From contig JAJQEC010000105.1 in the NCBI GenBank assembly GCA_021201815.1, forward strand, positions 1-32,068: a stretch of DNA of 32,068 bases. Direction: 5' to 3'. This DNA is from Candidatus Azobacteroides sp. (GTDB lineage: Bacteria > Bacteroidota > Bacteroidia > Bacteroidales > WRGA01). Positions 9,034-17,574 of this stretch are shown here, piece after piece; within the stretch, counting starts at the first letter, position 1, and each line of letters begins with the position of its first letter. The translations under genes and the position numbers were made by a program. The notes beneath the pieces are model-generated. The model searched no databases. It was not told where the DNA came from and saw only the letters and a list, made by a program, of their open reading frames with translations.

Positions 9034-9141
9034 TTTATAATCATTTTGTTTCGAACAAGAAGTAAGAAAAATTATTCCTATAATTGTAATAGCGAGAAAA
9101 TAAGATCTTTCTAAATAGAAGCTTTTTATTTTTTGTATCTT
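9034..9141 (-). other. In-frame upstream extension coding for a lipoprotein signal without a standard start
   Basis: Reading minus from 9141 in the frame of the downstream gene gives K-I-Q-K-I-K-S-F-Y-L-E-R, then the hydrophobic SYFLAITIIGIIFLTSC, then SKQNDYKVMGF. LTSC is a lipobox. The only codons able to serve as start are ATA (9136-9138, or later ones) or ATT. The frame is closed upstream by TAA at 9142-9144. Confidence 0.6.
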
Positions 9142-9228
9142 TTAATTATTAAAATACTTCAATAATTCGACTATCAAGTAAATAATAACACCTTAATTCT
9201 GAACTATTTTCTATTGTATTTTATTTTA

Positions 9229-9236
9229 CAAAGATA
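9229..9236 (-). promoter_or_regulatory. Bacteroidota -7 box (TATCTTTG) upstream of the lipoprotein-like gene
   Basis: An exact TAnnTTTG on the minus strand, about 90 bases before the possible ATA start. No clear -33 box. No in-frame ATG occurs between this box and 9030. Confidence 0.45.
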
Positions 9237-9485
9237 TATAATTATTATAAATCTTAATAGAGAGAAATAATTCCCTTTATTTATTTATAAAAAGATACGG
9301 AATAAGCTATTATTTCTCTTTTATATTTCTAAAGATTTATTGGTTGGAAAAAATAATAGTAAGGTTTAAAAAATACTTCCGAAGCAGAACACAGGGATAA
9401 AATTTTCTATAAGGATCTTTAAAGGATAATATCTGTTACCGGGATAACTCTTGATTTTCCAGATAAAAAGGTATTTATTGCAATG
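9237..9485. other. Intergenic region, no gene seen
   Basis: AT-rich DNA between the lipoprotein-like gene and the dnaK terminator. I see no coding potential or repeat in it. Confidence 0.5.
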
Positions 9486-9533
9486 ATTATTATAAAAATA
9501 AAATCCGCAGTAAATATCAGTTTACTGCGGATT
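9486..9533 (-). terminator. dnaK terminator
   Basis: AATCCGCAGTAAA (9502-9514) pairs perfectly with TTTACTGCGGATT (9521-9533) around a 6-base loop. Read on the minus strand it is followed by TTTTATTTTT. Confidence 0.88.
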
Positions 9534-9570
9534 GCTTTTTGTTAATTATGATTTGATTAATAATTGCGAT

Positions 9571-11490
9571 TTACTTCACTTCTTCATAATCCACATCTGT
9601 TACGCCACCTTCATCGTTTCCTCCAGAAGCATCATTTCCAGGAGCACCTTGTTGGAAATCCGCACCTGGCTGAGGACCACCCTGTTGTGCCTGGGCGTTG
9701 TACATTTCCTGACTGGCAGCATGGAAGACTGTATTCAGTTCGTTCATGGCAGTATCAATTGCTGCTATATCCTGAGATTTATGAGCTTCTTTTAGCTTAT
9801 TCAATGCATCCTGGATAGGACCTTTTTTATCAGCCGGCAATTTATCTCCGAATTCATTTAACTGTTTTTCAGTCTGGAAAATTAAGCTGTCAGCCTGATT
9901 TAATTTGTCGATCCGTTCTTTTTCTTTCGCATCTGCTTCGGCATTTGCGGCAGCTTCTTCTTTCATCCGTTTGATATCCTCATCTGTTAATCCGGAAGAG
10001 GCTTCGATACGGATACTTTGTTGTTTTCCGGTACCTTTGTCTTTTGCTGATACATTCAGGATACCGTTCGCATCAATATCGAAAGAAACTTCAATCTGAG
10101 GAATACCGCGTTGAGCTGGTGCAATTCCATCCAGATGGAAACGGCCGATCGATTTATTATCACGCGCCAATGGACGTTCTCCCTGTAACACATGGATTTC
10201 TACAGAAGGCTGGTTATCTACAGCAGTTGTAAAAGTCTCGGATTTTTTAGTAGGAATAGTTGTATTTGCTTCTATCAGTTTGGTCATTACACCACCCATT
10301 GTTTCAATTCCTAAAGAAAGTGGGGTTACATCAAGCAACAGTACATCTTTTACTTCTCCGGTTAATACCGCTCCCTGAATAGCTGCTCCGATTGCCACTA
10401 CTTCATCCGGGTTCACTCCTTTAGAAGGAGCTTTGCCGAAGAATTTTTCTACTACATTCTGGATAGCAGGAATACGGGTTGAACCACCTACAAGAATCAC
10501 TTCGTCAATATCGGAAGTTGTTAAGCCTGCATCTGCCAATGATTTACGACAAGGTTCGATCGTTGCCTGAATTAAGCTATCTACCAGCTTTTCAAAATGC
10601 GCACGGGTTAATGTTTTCACTAAGTGTTTCGGAATTCCATTTACCGGCATAATATAAGGCAAATTAATCTCTGTGCTGGTGGTACTGGAAAGTTCGATTT
10701 TTGCTTTTTCGGCAGCTTCTTTCAGACGTTGCAATGCCATCGGGTCTTCACGCAGGTCAATACCTTCGTCTTTTTTGAATTCTTCAGCCAGCCAGTCAAT
10801 AATTACGTGGTCAAAATCATCACCACCTAAGTGAGTATCACCGTTTGTGGATTTTACTTCAAATACACCGTCTCCAAGTTCAAGGATAGAAATATCGAAT
10901 GTACCGCCACCAAGGTCAAATACGGCAATTTTTTGGTTCTGGCTTTTTTTATCCAGTCCGTATGCCAATGCCGCAGCAGTCGGTTCATTTACAATACGGC
11001 GAACATTTAAGCCTGCAATCTCTCCGGCTTCTTTTGTTGCCTGACGTTGTGCATCGCTGAAATAAGCCGGTACTGTGATAACGGCTTCTGTTACTTCCTG
11101 TCCAAGATAATCTTCTGCCGTTTTTTTCATTTTCTGAAGTATCATTGCAGAAATTTCCTGTGGAGTATATAGACGGCCATCAATATCTACACGTGGAGTA
11201 TTATTATCTCCTCTTACAACCTTATAAGGGACACGGGATATTTCGGTTTGAACCTGATCGTATGTTTCACCCATAAACCTCTTAATAGAGAAAATGGTTT
11301 TCTGCGGGTTCGTGATTGCCTGGCGTTTTGCCGGATCTCCTACTTTACGTTCTCCTCCTTCAACAAAAGCAACGATAGAGGGAGTAGTCCGTTTTCCTTC
11401 GTTATTAAGAATAACAATAGGCTCATTTCCTTCCATAACTGCCACACAGGAATTGGTTGTTCCTAAGTCTATACCAATAATTTTTGCCAT
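9571..11490 (-). CDS. dnaK: Hsp70 chaperone DnaK
   Basis: ATP-dependent cytoplasmic chaperone that holds unfolded polypeptides with DnaJ and GrpE. The nucleotide-binding domain opens with [17 protein letters not shown] (4-20), followed by [22 protein letters not shown], the [11 protein letters not shown] phosphate loop and VGGSTRIP. The hydrophobic linker region [14 protein letters not shown] leads into the substrate-binding domain. The tail is Gly/Gln-rich and ends DVDYEEVK, as usual for bacterial DnaK. At 639 residues it is complete. dnaJ and grpE are not adjacent. It is transcribed alone, away from ogt, from a 281-base intergenic region that holds a palindrome (11660-11672), and ends at a strong hairpin. 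Confidence 0.98.
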   Translation of the reverse strand: MAKIIGIDLGTTNSCVAVMEGNEPIVILNNEGKRTTPSIVAFVEGGERKVGDPAKRQAITNPQKTIFSIKRFMGETYDQVQTEISRVPYKVVRGDNNTPRVDIDGRLYTPQEISAMILQKMKKTAEDYLGQEVTEAVITVPAYFSDAQRQATKEAGEIAGLNVRRIVNEPTAAALAYGLDKKSQNQKIAVFDLGGGTFDISILELGDGVFEVKSTNGDTHLGGDDFDHVIIDWLAEEFKKDEGIDLREDPMALQRLKEAAEKAKIELSSTTSTEINLPYIMPVNGIPKHLVKTLTRAHFEKLVDSLIQATIEPCRKSLADAGLTTSDIDEVILVGGSTRIPAIQNVVEKFFGKAPSKGVNPDEVVAIGAAIQGAVLTGEVKDVLLLDVTPLSLGIETMGGVMTKLIEANTTIPTKKSETFTTAVDNQPSVEIHVLQGERPLARDNKSIGRFHLDGIAPAQRGIPQIEVSFDIDANGILNVSAKDKGTGKQQSIRIEASSGLTDEDIKRMKEEAAANAEADAKEKERIDKLNQADSLIFQTEKQLNEFGDKLPADKKGPIQDALNKLKEAHKSQDIAAIDTAMNELNTVFHAASQEMYNAQAQQGGPQPGADFQQGAPGNDASGGNDEGGVTDVDYEEVK

Positions 11491-11567
11491 AATCTATTTG
11501 TATTATTATAAATTTTTATTAAGTATCGTTTTATAATTTTTAATCAATTTTATCTATTTGTTCTTTT

Positions 11568-11582
11568 TCAAATGTTGTGCCA
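11568..11582 (-). promoter_or_regulatory. Sigma-54-like sequence upstream of dnaK (weak)
   Basis: On the minus strand TGGCAC-N5-TTGA lies 78-92 bases before the dnaK start. It fits the TGGCAC-N5-TTGC layout except for the last base of the -12 element. No exact TAnnTTTG box occurs in front of dnaK. This could be chance. Confidence 0.2.
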
Positions 11583-11646
11583 AAATATGGAATGAAAACC
11601 ATAAAACGTCATGTAGGCACCTAAAAGAAATAAAACTCGACCTTCA

Positions 11647-11672
11647 TGACAGTTGAAAATGTCAATTTGACA
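11647..11672. promoter_or_regulatory. Palindromic candidate operator between dnaK and ogt
   Basis: TGTCAATTTGACA (11660-11672) is a perfect palindrome with a one-base centre. A further TGACA at 11647-11651 makes a second inverted pair with TGTCA. It sits between divergent genes, about 70 bases before the ogt -7 box. No known repressor site is claimed. Confidence 0.35.
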
Positions 11673-11741
11673 GCGTTAAATTTGTTTTATTTTGTATTCC
11701 GATAAATACATGGAAATAAACCGATATTAGGGAAAATTAGA

Positions 11742-11749
11742 TATATTTG
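11742..11749 (+). promoter_or_regulatory. Bacteroidota -7 box (TATATTTG) for ogt
   Basis: An exact TAnnTTTG that places the transcript start near 11756, about 15 bases before the ogt ATG. The -33 box is weak. Confidence 0.5.
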
Positions 11750-11771
11750 CGCTATCAATAATACATTATCT

Positions 11772-12242
11772 ATGTACTCTTGCTATATAACAAATTTTCC
11801 GGCAATAGGTTCTGTAAAAATTGCTTCCGATGGCAATCATATTACCGGGTTAAGTGTGCTGCCATCTTACGTACCTGATACTTCTTCTCCGGATATTCCG
11901 GAAATAATAAAAGACTGTATAGAAGAACTGAAAGAGTATTTTCAGGGAAAAAGAAAAATATTTACTGTTCCCTTTTCTCAGGTGGGTACGGAGTTTCAGG
12001 AAGCAGTATGGAAAGCACTGGAAAAAATTCCATACGGAGAAACAATCAGTTATGCAGAGCTGGCAAAGAGAATTAATAATCCGAAAGCAATCCGGGCCGT
12101 GGGTTCTGCGAACGGAAGAAATAACCTTTGTATCCTTGTGCCCTGCCATAGAGTAATTAATACGGGCGGAAGATTAGGGGGATATGCATACGGATTAGAG
12201 ATGAAACGTTTTTTGCTCGATTTAGAAAAACAACACAAATAA
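11772..12242 (+). CDS. ogt: Methylated-DNA--protein-cysteine methyltransferase
   Basis: It repairs O6-alkylguanine by moving the alkyl group to its own cysteine in a suicide reaction. The active-site motif PCHRV is at 124-128 with nucleophile C125. Ahead of it are the winged-helix DNA-binding part (FQEAVWKALEKIPYG, SYAELAKRI) and the arginine-finger region AIRAVGSANGRN (107-118). The N-terminal domain (1-70) is short and typical of Ogt-type proteins; there is no AraC-type domain, so this is not Ada. The length of 156 is normal. It is followed by dxr after 16 bases, so the two may be co-transcribed, although they share no pathway. Confidence 0.94.
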   Translation: MYSCYITNFPAIGSVKIASDGNHITGLSVLPSYVPDTSSPDIPEIIKDCIEELKEYFQGKRKIFTVPFSQVGTEFQEAVWKALEKIPYGETISYAELAKRINNPKAIRAVGSANGRNNLCILVPCHRVINTGGRLGGYAYGLEMKRFLLDLEKQHK

Positions 12243-12258
12243 CATTAGAGGATATTTT

Positions 12259-13428
12259 ATGAAGAAAAAGCAGTTGGCAATTCTCGGTTCTACCGGTTCA
12301 ATTGGTACACAGGCACTTGAAGTTGTGCGGAATAATCCGGATCTTTTTGAAATATATGTACTTACTGCAAACAGAAATATTAATCTTTTAATACAGCAGG
12401 CCCGTGAATTTTTACCGGATGCCGTTGTCATTTGTGAAGAGTCTCTTTATCCGGAGTTAAAAGAAGCATTGAAAGACCTGCCGGTTAAAGTATATGCCGG
12501 ACATTCTGCCGTTGCGCAAATCGTAGAATCCGATCCTATTGATATGGTGCTTACTGCCATGGTCGGGTATGCCGGTTTATTATCAACCATCCGGGCTATA
12601 AAAGCCGGTAAGGCAATTGCATTGGCAAATAAGGAAACATTGGTTGTTGCGGGGGAATTGATCAATAACCTGGCGAGAGAATATAGGGTACCTATCTTAC
12701 CTGTAGATTCTGAACATTCTGCTATTTTTCAATGTCTGGCAGGAGAAATGAACAATAAAATTGAGAAAATAATCCTCACTGCTTCCGGAGGACCTTTTAG
12801 GAATACAGCGTTGGAAGATCTACAATTTGTTACTAAGAAGCAGGCTTTAAAACATCCGAACTGGGAAATGGGAGCTAAAATCACCATTGATTCGGCAACT
12901 ATGATGAATAAAGGTTTGGAAGTAATCGAAGCAAAATGGCTTTTTGATTTGCAACCTCAACAGATTGACGTCCTTATCCATCCCCAATCTATTATTCACT
13001 CCATGGTTCAGTTTGAAGATGGTTCAGTGAAAGCCCAAATGGGATTGCCGGATATGAAACTTCCTATTCAATACGCATTTACTTATCCCGGAAGAATCCT
13101 GAATAATTTTCCCCGCCTGGATTTTTCCCAATATCACACCCTGACATTTGAAAAGCCGGATACTAATAAATTCCGGCACCTCGGGTTTGCTTATGAAGCA
13201 ATGAAGCAAGGGGGAAATATGCCATGTATATTAAATGCCGCTAATGAAGTACTTGTAGAAGAATTCTTAAAAGACCGGATCGGTTTCTTGCAAATGGGCG
13301 ATATAATTGAAAAAATATTACCTTCGATTTCCTATATTCCACATCCTTCTTACGAAGAATATGTGGCTACAGATGAAGAGACACGTAAAAAAACCAAAAA
13401 AAATATAAATAATTGTATGGAACATTAA
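12259..13428 (+). CDS. dxr: 1-deoxy-D-xylulose 5-phosphate reductoisomerase
   Basis: Second step of the MEP isoprenoid pathway: NADPH- and divalent-metal-dependent rearrangement and reduction of DXP to MEP. The NADPH loop GSTGSIG is at 10-16 and ALANKET at 121-127. Metal ligands D150 and E152 lie in VDSEHSAIFQ, the flexible-loop region is ASGGPF at 175-180, and HPNWEMGAKITIDSATMMNKGLE covers 199-221. The C-terminal helical domain is present. At 389 residues it is complete. In other Bacteroidales, as I recall, dxr is followed by rseP; here a PEGA-like lipoprotein gene follows instead. Confidence 0.97.
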   Translation: MKKKQLAILGSTGSIGTQALEVVRNNPDLFEIYVLTANRNINLLIQQAREFLPDAVVICEESLYPELKEALKDLPVKVYAGHSAVAQIVESDPIDMVLTAMVGYAGLLSTIRAIKAGKAIALANKETLVVAGELINNLAREYRVPILPVDSEHSAIFQCLAGEMNNKIEKIILTASGGPFRNTALEDLQFVTKKQALKHPNWEMGAKITIDSATMMNKGLEVIEAKWLFDLQPQQIDVLIHPQSIIHSMVQFEDGSVKAQMGLPDMKLPIQYAFTYPGRILNNFPRLDFSQYHTLTFEKPDTNKFRHLGFAYEAMKQGGNMPCILNAANEVLVEEFLKDRIGFLQMGDIIEKILPSISYIPHPSYEEYVATDEETRKKTKKNINNCMEH

Positions 13429-13445
13429 AGAAAGGTATACATTTG
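13412..13445 (+). promoter_or_regulatory. Promoter of the PEGA-like lipoprotein gene
   Basis: ATTG (13412-13415), 22 bases, then TACATTTG (13438-13445). The -7 box is exact and the -33 box is partial. It overlaps the 3' end of dxr. Confidence 0.5.
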
Positions 13446-13480
13446 TGAAATATTATTTATTGATCTAAAACCTTTTTTGT

Positions 13481-14014
13481 ATGAAATTTTTAATAAAAGC
13501 TGCCCCATTATTATTGGGAACTCTCATCCTGTGTTCAGGTTGTGCTACTATTTTCACAAAATCTTCTTATCCGGTAACCATTGCCAGTAGTCCTTCAGAA
13601 GCAAAAGTAACAATAACCAATAAAAAAGGAGTAGAGATTTATACCGGATATACCCCAACAGCATTAAAACTAAAATCTTCCGAAGGTTATTTTTCAAAAG
13701 CCAAGTATCAGGTAAAATTTGAAAAAGAAGGGTATGAAACTAAAATAGTTTCAGTAGATGCTTCACTGGAGCCATGGTATTTTGGAAATATTTTGCTGGG
13801 AGGATTAATTGGTATGTTGATTGTAGACCCTGCATCCGGAGCCATGTATAAATTAGATGCTGAATTTATCAATGAAATGTTGTATAAAAAAGAGGAGACT
13901 GCGGAAATTACGACAAATAATGTAATTGATATAAATGAGATTCCGGAGGAGTGGAAAGAGCATTTGGTTTTAATAGAGGAAGGATATATAGAGGAAAGTT
14001 ATTTCAGGAATTAA
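13481..14014 (+). CDS. Lipoprotein with PEGA-like domain
   Basis: A lipoprotein signal (LLLGTLILCSGC, acylated Cys at 21) leads into a PEGA-like beta domain: PVTIASSPSEAKVTITN at 31-47, then YTGYTPTALKLKSSEGYF and YQVKFEKEGYETKIVSV up to about 105. Residues 110-127 (YFGNILLGGLIGMLIVDP) are hydrophobic and may form a glycine-rich membrane-associated segment, followed by GAMYKLD, a pattern common in small Bacteroidota lipoproteins of this kind. The last 45 residues are acidic. Likely in the periplasm, anchored to a membrane. The exact function is unknown; PEGA domains are linked to surface or envelope proteins. It has its own promoter and a terminator. Confidence 0.8.
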   Translation: MKFLIKAAPLLLGTLILCSGCATIFTKSSYPVTIASSPSEAKVTITNKKGVEIYTGYTPTALKLKSSEGYFSKAKYQVKFEKEGYETKIVSVDASLEPWYFGNILLGGLIGMLIVDPASGAMYKLDAEFINEMLYKKEETAEITTNNVIDINEIPEEWKEHLVLIEEGYIEESYFRN

Positions 14015-14041
14015 GAAAATAGTTGTTAGATAAAATCGTTT

Positions 14042-14086
14042 AATCTCCCGGTAGAAATAATATTTTTCTCCGGGAGATTTTTCTTT
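14042..14086 (+). terminator. Intrinsic terminator after the PEGA-like gene
   Basis: AATCTCCCGG (14042-14051) pairs with CCGGGAGATT (14070-14079), followed by a T-rich run. Confidence 0.85.
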
Positions 14087-14106
14087 TCATGATCAGGTAC
14101 AATTTG

Positions 14107-14132
14107 AAGTTCTTTAAATAAGAACTTTTTTT
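14107..14132 (+). terminator. Second hairpin with T run, in front of the TerC-family gene
   Basis: AAGTTCT (14107-14113) pairs with AGAACTT (14121-14127), followed by TTTTT. It is either a back-up terminator or a leader attenuator 34 bases before the next start codon. Confidence 0.5.
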
Positions 14133-14165
14133 ATGTCTTGTTGTTTTTTATTAAATCAATAAAGC

Positions 14166-14972
14166 ATGGAAATCTTTCAGACATTTTTAGCCCCCAATGC
14201 ATGGCTTGCTTTGCTTACTCTGGTTTTTCTGGAAATTGTACTGGGAATAGATAATATTGTGTTCCTTTCTATTATGACTTCCAAATTGCCGGAAAAGCAA
14301 CAACCCCATGCCCGTACTGTCGGGTTGCTGTTGGGTATGTTGGCCCGGATCGGTCTGTTATTTGGTATTTCCCTTCTAATGACACTTACTCACCCTTTTT
14401 ATACATTTCATACAAATTGGGTAAACGGACAAATTACAGGGCAAAGTATTATTATTTTGCTTGGTGGGCTTTTCCTTCTTTATAAGAGTGTACATGAAAT
14501 TCATGGTAAACTGGAAAATACGGAGAAAAAAACAAATGCTCCTTCTGCTCATGCCGGTTTTTGGAGTATTATCATACAAATAGTCGTACTGGATATTATT
14601 TTTTCTTTTGACAGTGTTTTGACAGCAGTCGGAATGGTGAGTTTCCGGGAGTTCGGAGAGGTAGGGGCGATGACCATTATGGTATTGGCTATTGTCATTG
14701 CTGTCATGATAATGATTTTCTTTTCAGGTCCGGTCAGCAATTTTGTAAACAAACATCCTACTATTCAGATGCTGGCTCTATCTTTTCTTATTCTTATTGG
14801 TTTTATGCTGGTTGTAGAATCTGCCCATCTGGCTCATCTTACACTATGGGGACGGGAAGTAAATGAAATTCCGAAAGGATATATTTATTTTGCCATTGCT
14901 TTTTCATTATTAGTTGAAGTGCTGAATATGAAGTTCAGTAGTAAAAATAAGAAGAAACAAAATACCGTTTGA
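14166..14972 (+). CDS. TerC-family integral membrane protein
   Basis: Inner-membrane protein with about seven hydrophobic segments. Two family motifs are present: LEIVLGIDNIVFLS (22-35) and LDIIFSFDSVLTAVGM (142-157), each with the acidic residues thought to bind metal in the membrane. Relatives have been linked to manganese export (the Alx/MeeF/YceF group) and, in plasmids, to tellurite resistance. No other ter gene is present here, so a metal-homeostasis role is more likely. The length of 268 fits. I do not see a manganese riboswitch (yybP-ykoY) in the short leader. Confidence 0.9.
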   Translation: MEIFQTFLAPNAWLALLTLVFLEIVLGIDNIVFLSIMTSKLPEKQQPHARTVGLLLGMLARIGLLFGISLLMTLTHPFYTFHTNWVNGQITGQSIIILLGGLFLLYKSVHEIHGKLENTEKKTNAPSAHAGFWSIIIQIVVLDIIFSFDSVLTAVGMVSFREFGEVGAMTIMVLAIVIAVMIMIFFSGPVSNFVNKHPTIQMLALSFLILIGFMLVVESAHLAHLTLWGREVNEIPKGYIYFAIAFSLLVEVLNMKFSSKNKKKQNTV

Positions 14973-14987
14973 AGTTAGTTGTATTCA

Positions 14988-15014
14988 ATTTCGGTAAGAT
15001 TATTTCGGTAAAAT
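14988..15014. repeat. Short tandem repeat between convergent genes
   Basis: ATTTCGGTAAGAT (14988-15000) is repeated as ATTTCGGTAAAAT (15002-15014) with a 14-base period. It reaches the stop codon region of the minus-strand gene. No role is evident. Confidence 0.4.
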
Positions 15015-16030
15015 CAGAAAATAATTTCTTCAAATGGAGTGTCATATAACTTTGCAGCCCTTTTGGCGAATCCGCTCCGGTACATATTTCCTGTTACCAA
15101 TAACATTATCTTCTGAGAATTTGCAAGCATAAAAAAATCGACAAAGGTTTTTAGGTGAACAGACACATCTTTTTCTTCCTTATTATCCATATGCCCTATT
15201 TTTCCTGGAATAATGTAAACAAAGTCCAGCTTTTTTACTGCCCGGATAAAACGTTCGCTATCTGCAGTAACAAGAAATGTGGGTATATCACTGTATTGTA
15301 ACCTTATTTCTTTTATTTTTTCCAGGCATTTATTTATCAATTCTTCTTTCTTTTCTTCTGATTCCAATGCCCGGCCTTCCAGAAAGTTTTCATCCAGCAA
15401 TCCCTGAAAGCGGAAAGACAGAGAAATATATTCCTTTCCTGTTTTCTTTAAATTTTCATCCAGTAGCGTTTGTAACGCAGGTCCGGGCTTAAAAAGTTCA
15501 TTAAACAACGTTCCGAAAAGGTGATCCGAATAATACATATTCGTGTAAATATGGATTTGTTTGTAATTCTTTCCCAGCTTTTTCCTGGCCACTCTTTTCT
15601 GAAAATTCATGTCTTTTTCGTAGTACACGGAAGAGTCAATATAAACAGGGTAAGAATCAGAAGAATTGTAAGAGATATCTTCCGGGTTTATTTCCCAGTT
15701 ATAATGATTTGGTATCAGAATATCTTTCAGATTAAAAGGGTTTGTATGATGAATCCGGAAATCAACCTGGTGTTCTTTGCAATAATGATATGTGGTAATG
15801 ATTCCCCTTAATCTATCTGCCAGCCCTCCATGATATATCTTTCCGTCCATCATGGCAATAATCATTTTTTCTTTATTGGTTGCCACAGGATCAGATGAAT
15901 GATAGAACGGAAACAGATGACGTTTAGCTTTTCTGGTTTGACGATAAGAACGGTAAAACAAAAAATTCAAATCCGCTTTTACAAATTCCTTTATCTTGTT
16001 TCCTGCTTTTTTTAAACTTGTTCTACTCAT
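15014..16030 (-). CDS. Fucosyltransferase-like (GT-B fold) protein of unknown specificity
   Basis: I do not recognise a named family with certainty. The GGLADRLRGI motif (68-77) is of the G-G-x-x-D-R-L type that begins the donor/acceptor domain in NodZ-like and protein O-fucosyltransferase-like enzymes. Later come SLSFRFQG with a central Arg, a FLVTADSERFI segment like the S/T-D segments of that superfamily, and a C-terminal HLKTFVDFFMLANSQKIM region resembling the last motif (with a conserved Ser before a hydrophobic strand). The N-terminal 50 residues are basic. No signal peptide is seen, so it is probably cytoplasmic and may act on a surface glycan. No polysaccharide genes adjoin it. The family assignment is inference. 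Confidence 0.6.
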   Translation of the reverse strand: MSRTSLKKAGNKIKEFVKADLNFLFYRSYRQTRKAKRHLFPFYHSSDPVATNKEKMIIAMMDGKIYHGGLADRLRGIITTYHYCKEHQVDFRIHHTNPFNLKDILIPNHYNWEINPEDISYNSSDSYPVYIDSSVYYEKDMNFQKRVARKKLGKNYKQIHIYTNMYYSDHLFGTLFNELFKPGPALQTLLDENLKKTGKEYISLSFRFQGLLDENFLEGRALESEEKKEELINKCLEKIKEIRLQYSDIPTFLVTADSERFIRAVKKLDFVYIIPGKIGHMDNKEEKDVSVHLKTFVDFFMLANSQKIMLLVTGNMYRSGFAKRAAKLYDTPFEEIIF

Positions 16031-16049
16031 ATCATTCGGAAATTTTCTG

Positions 16050-16057
16050 CAAAGGTA
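16050..16057 (-). promoter_or_regulatory. Bacteroidota -7 box (TACCTTTG)
   Basis: An exact TAnnTTTG on the minus strand, 19 bases before the fucosyltransferase-like start. No clear -33 box. Confidence 0.45.
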
Positions 16058-16217
16058 GGGAAACTTTACCAGAATAAATAAAACAGGAGCGGGCGAAGAC
16101 CGGAGAAAAGCCTGTATTTCGGGAAATAGAGTTCCCTTTATATTTTAATGAAAAAACTTTACAATAAATTTCTTTCGGAGAATATTCTTTTTCTTAATAA
16201 TACAAAACCGGGCTTCC

Positions 16218-17552
16218 TTATACAAAGCCTTTTTTTGTCCATTTAAGGCTATACCAGCGTTTCATAAATAAAACTCCCCGTATATTTTCATCCAGTGTAA
16301 AAGCAACCCACATGCCGATTAACCCCCAACCGAACTGAATTCCGAACAGGTAACTGGCTCCGACAGAAACTCCCCACATAACAATTACTCCTATAATGGC
16401 CGGATAGTAGATGTCTCCGGTGGATCTTAACGAATTTACCATGAAGATATTAATTGCCCTCCCGATTTCCAGAATCACATCCACCCAGAGAATAATAATT
16501 CCCAGATAGATTATTTCCGGATTTGATGTTAACAGGGGAAAAAGATAACTACCGGAAGCAGCCAGCAGAATAGAAAAAGAAACGGTAAAAATAACTGCTG
16601 TTTTTACTCCGTATTTACCTAATATAAATGCGGCGTGCGGTTTATGTTCGCCTATCAGGTGGCCGATTACAATAGCCCCTCCCTGACCGATAGCAATTGC
16701 CAGCAAATAGCTGAACATAACGATATTTACACAGTAGGTCCGGGCTATCAATGCTTCATTGCTGATTAAGTTGATAAAAAAGGTGATTACCACCTGTGAT
16801 AAACTATACGATATTTGTTCTGCTGCAGAAGGCATACCGATCTTAAATAGATTTTTTAATTCCGGAAAAGGAAAAGGCCGGAAATAAGAGATCGGAAAAC
16901 GGGGAATAAATTTCCGGAATAAAAAGAAAAACAGAAGGGCTACTGATACACCTCGGCAAAAGGAAGTGGAGATGGCTGCTCCTTCAACTCCCAGACGTGG
17001 CATGCCCAGTTCTCCGAAAATCAGGGCATAATTTCCTATGATATTTATTATATTTACAATCAGCGTAACCAGCATCGGATAAAATGCCTTATTGGCACTT
17101 CTCAGGGCGGCTGATAAAGTCATAGAAATAGCCTGTAGGAACGCGAAACTTCCTACAATTCTCATATAATCTATCCCATCTCCGATGATTTCCGGACGAA
17201 GCCCCATTAATTTTAGGAAAGAATGGTTAAAAGAAAACAGAATAAAACTGATAAATAATCCGATAATAGTATTTACCACCAAAGAAATACCAACTACTTG
17301 TACCACCTTTTTATCTTCTCTGCCACCAAGATATTGGGCGCATAATACGGAAGTTCCTAGTCCGATTACCTGAAAAATAAGAAAAGCAAGATTTACTAAT
17401 TGGTTAACAACACCTACAGCGGCTACGCTATTATCGGAATACCGGCTTAACATAAATGTATCAACTGCTCCCAGCATCATTACCAGCAGCGTTTCAATAA
17501 AAATAGGAGTTGCTAATCTTTTTAACCTTGTTTTGAGTATACTGTTCTGCAT
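16218..17552 (-). CDS. MATE-family efflux transporter
   Basis: Inner-membrane antiporter that would export drugs or metabolites using Na+ or H+. The N-terminal start LKRLATPIFIETLLVMMLGAVDTFMLSRYSD is typical: P16 in the first helix and VDTFM. VAAVGVVNQL follows, then about twelve hydrophobic segments in two six-helix halves, the second starting near LKNLFKIGMPSAAEQISYS. The length of 444 is normal and nothing is missing. The substrate cannot be predicted. It is 187 bases upstream of the fucosyltransferase-like gene on the same strand and has its own -7 box at 17567-17574. Confidence 0.93.
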   Translation of the reverse strand: MQNSILKTRLKRLATPIFIETLLVMMLGAVDTFMLSRYSDNSVAAVGVVNQLVNLAFLIFQVIGLGTSVLCAQYLGGREDKKVVQVVGISLVVNTIIGLFISFILFSFNHSFLKLMGLRPEIIGDGIDYMRIVGSFAFLQAISMTLSAALRSANKAFYPMLVTLIVNIINIIGNYALIFGELGMPRLGVEGAAISTSFCRGVSVALLFFFLFRKFIPRFPISYFRPFPFPELKNLFKIGMPSAAEQISYSLSQVVITFFINLISNEALIARTYCVNIVMFSYLLAIAIGQGGAIVIGHLIGEHKPHAAFILGKYGVKTAVIFTVSFSILLAASGSYLFPLLTSNPEIIYLGIIILWVDVILEIGRAINIFMVNSLRSTGDIYYPAIIGVIVMWGVSVGASYLFGIQFGWGLIGMWVAFTLDENIRGVLFMKRWYSLKWTKKGFV

Positions 17553-17566
17553 CTTGTTCCGGTGCG

Positions 17567-17574
17567 CAAAATTA
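17567..17574 (-). promoter_or_regulatory. Bacteroidota -7 box (TAATTTTG) for the MATE gene
   Basis: An exact TAnnTTTG on the minus strand, 14 bases before the MATE start codon. No convincing -33 box. Confidence 0.4.

Noticed and set aside
9564..11466. Several plus-strand open frames across dnaK
   Set aside because: Antisense shadows of a conserved chaperone gene.
11568..11582. Sigma-54 promoter for dnaK as a firm call
   Set aside because: The -12 GC is changed to GA and no enhancer-binding protein gene is near; kept only as a weak feature.
14087..14165. Possible manganese riboswitch (yybP-ykoY) before the TerC-family gene
   Set aside because: The leader is too short and lacks the conserved GGGGAGUA-type core; only a simple hairpin is present.
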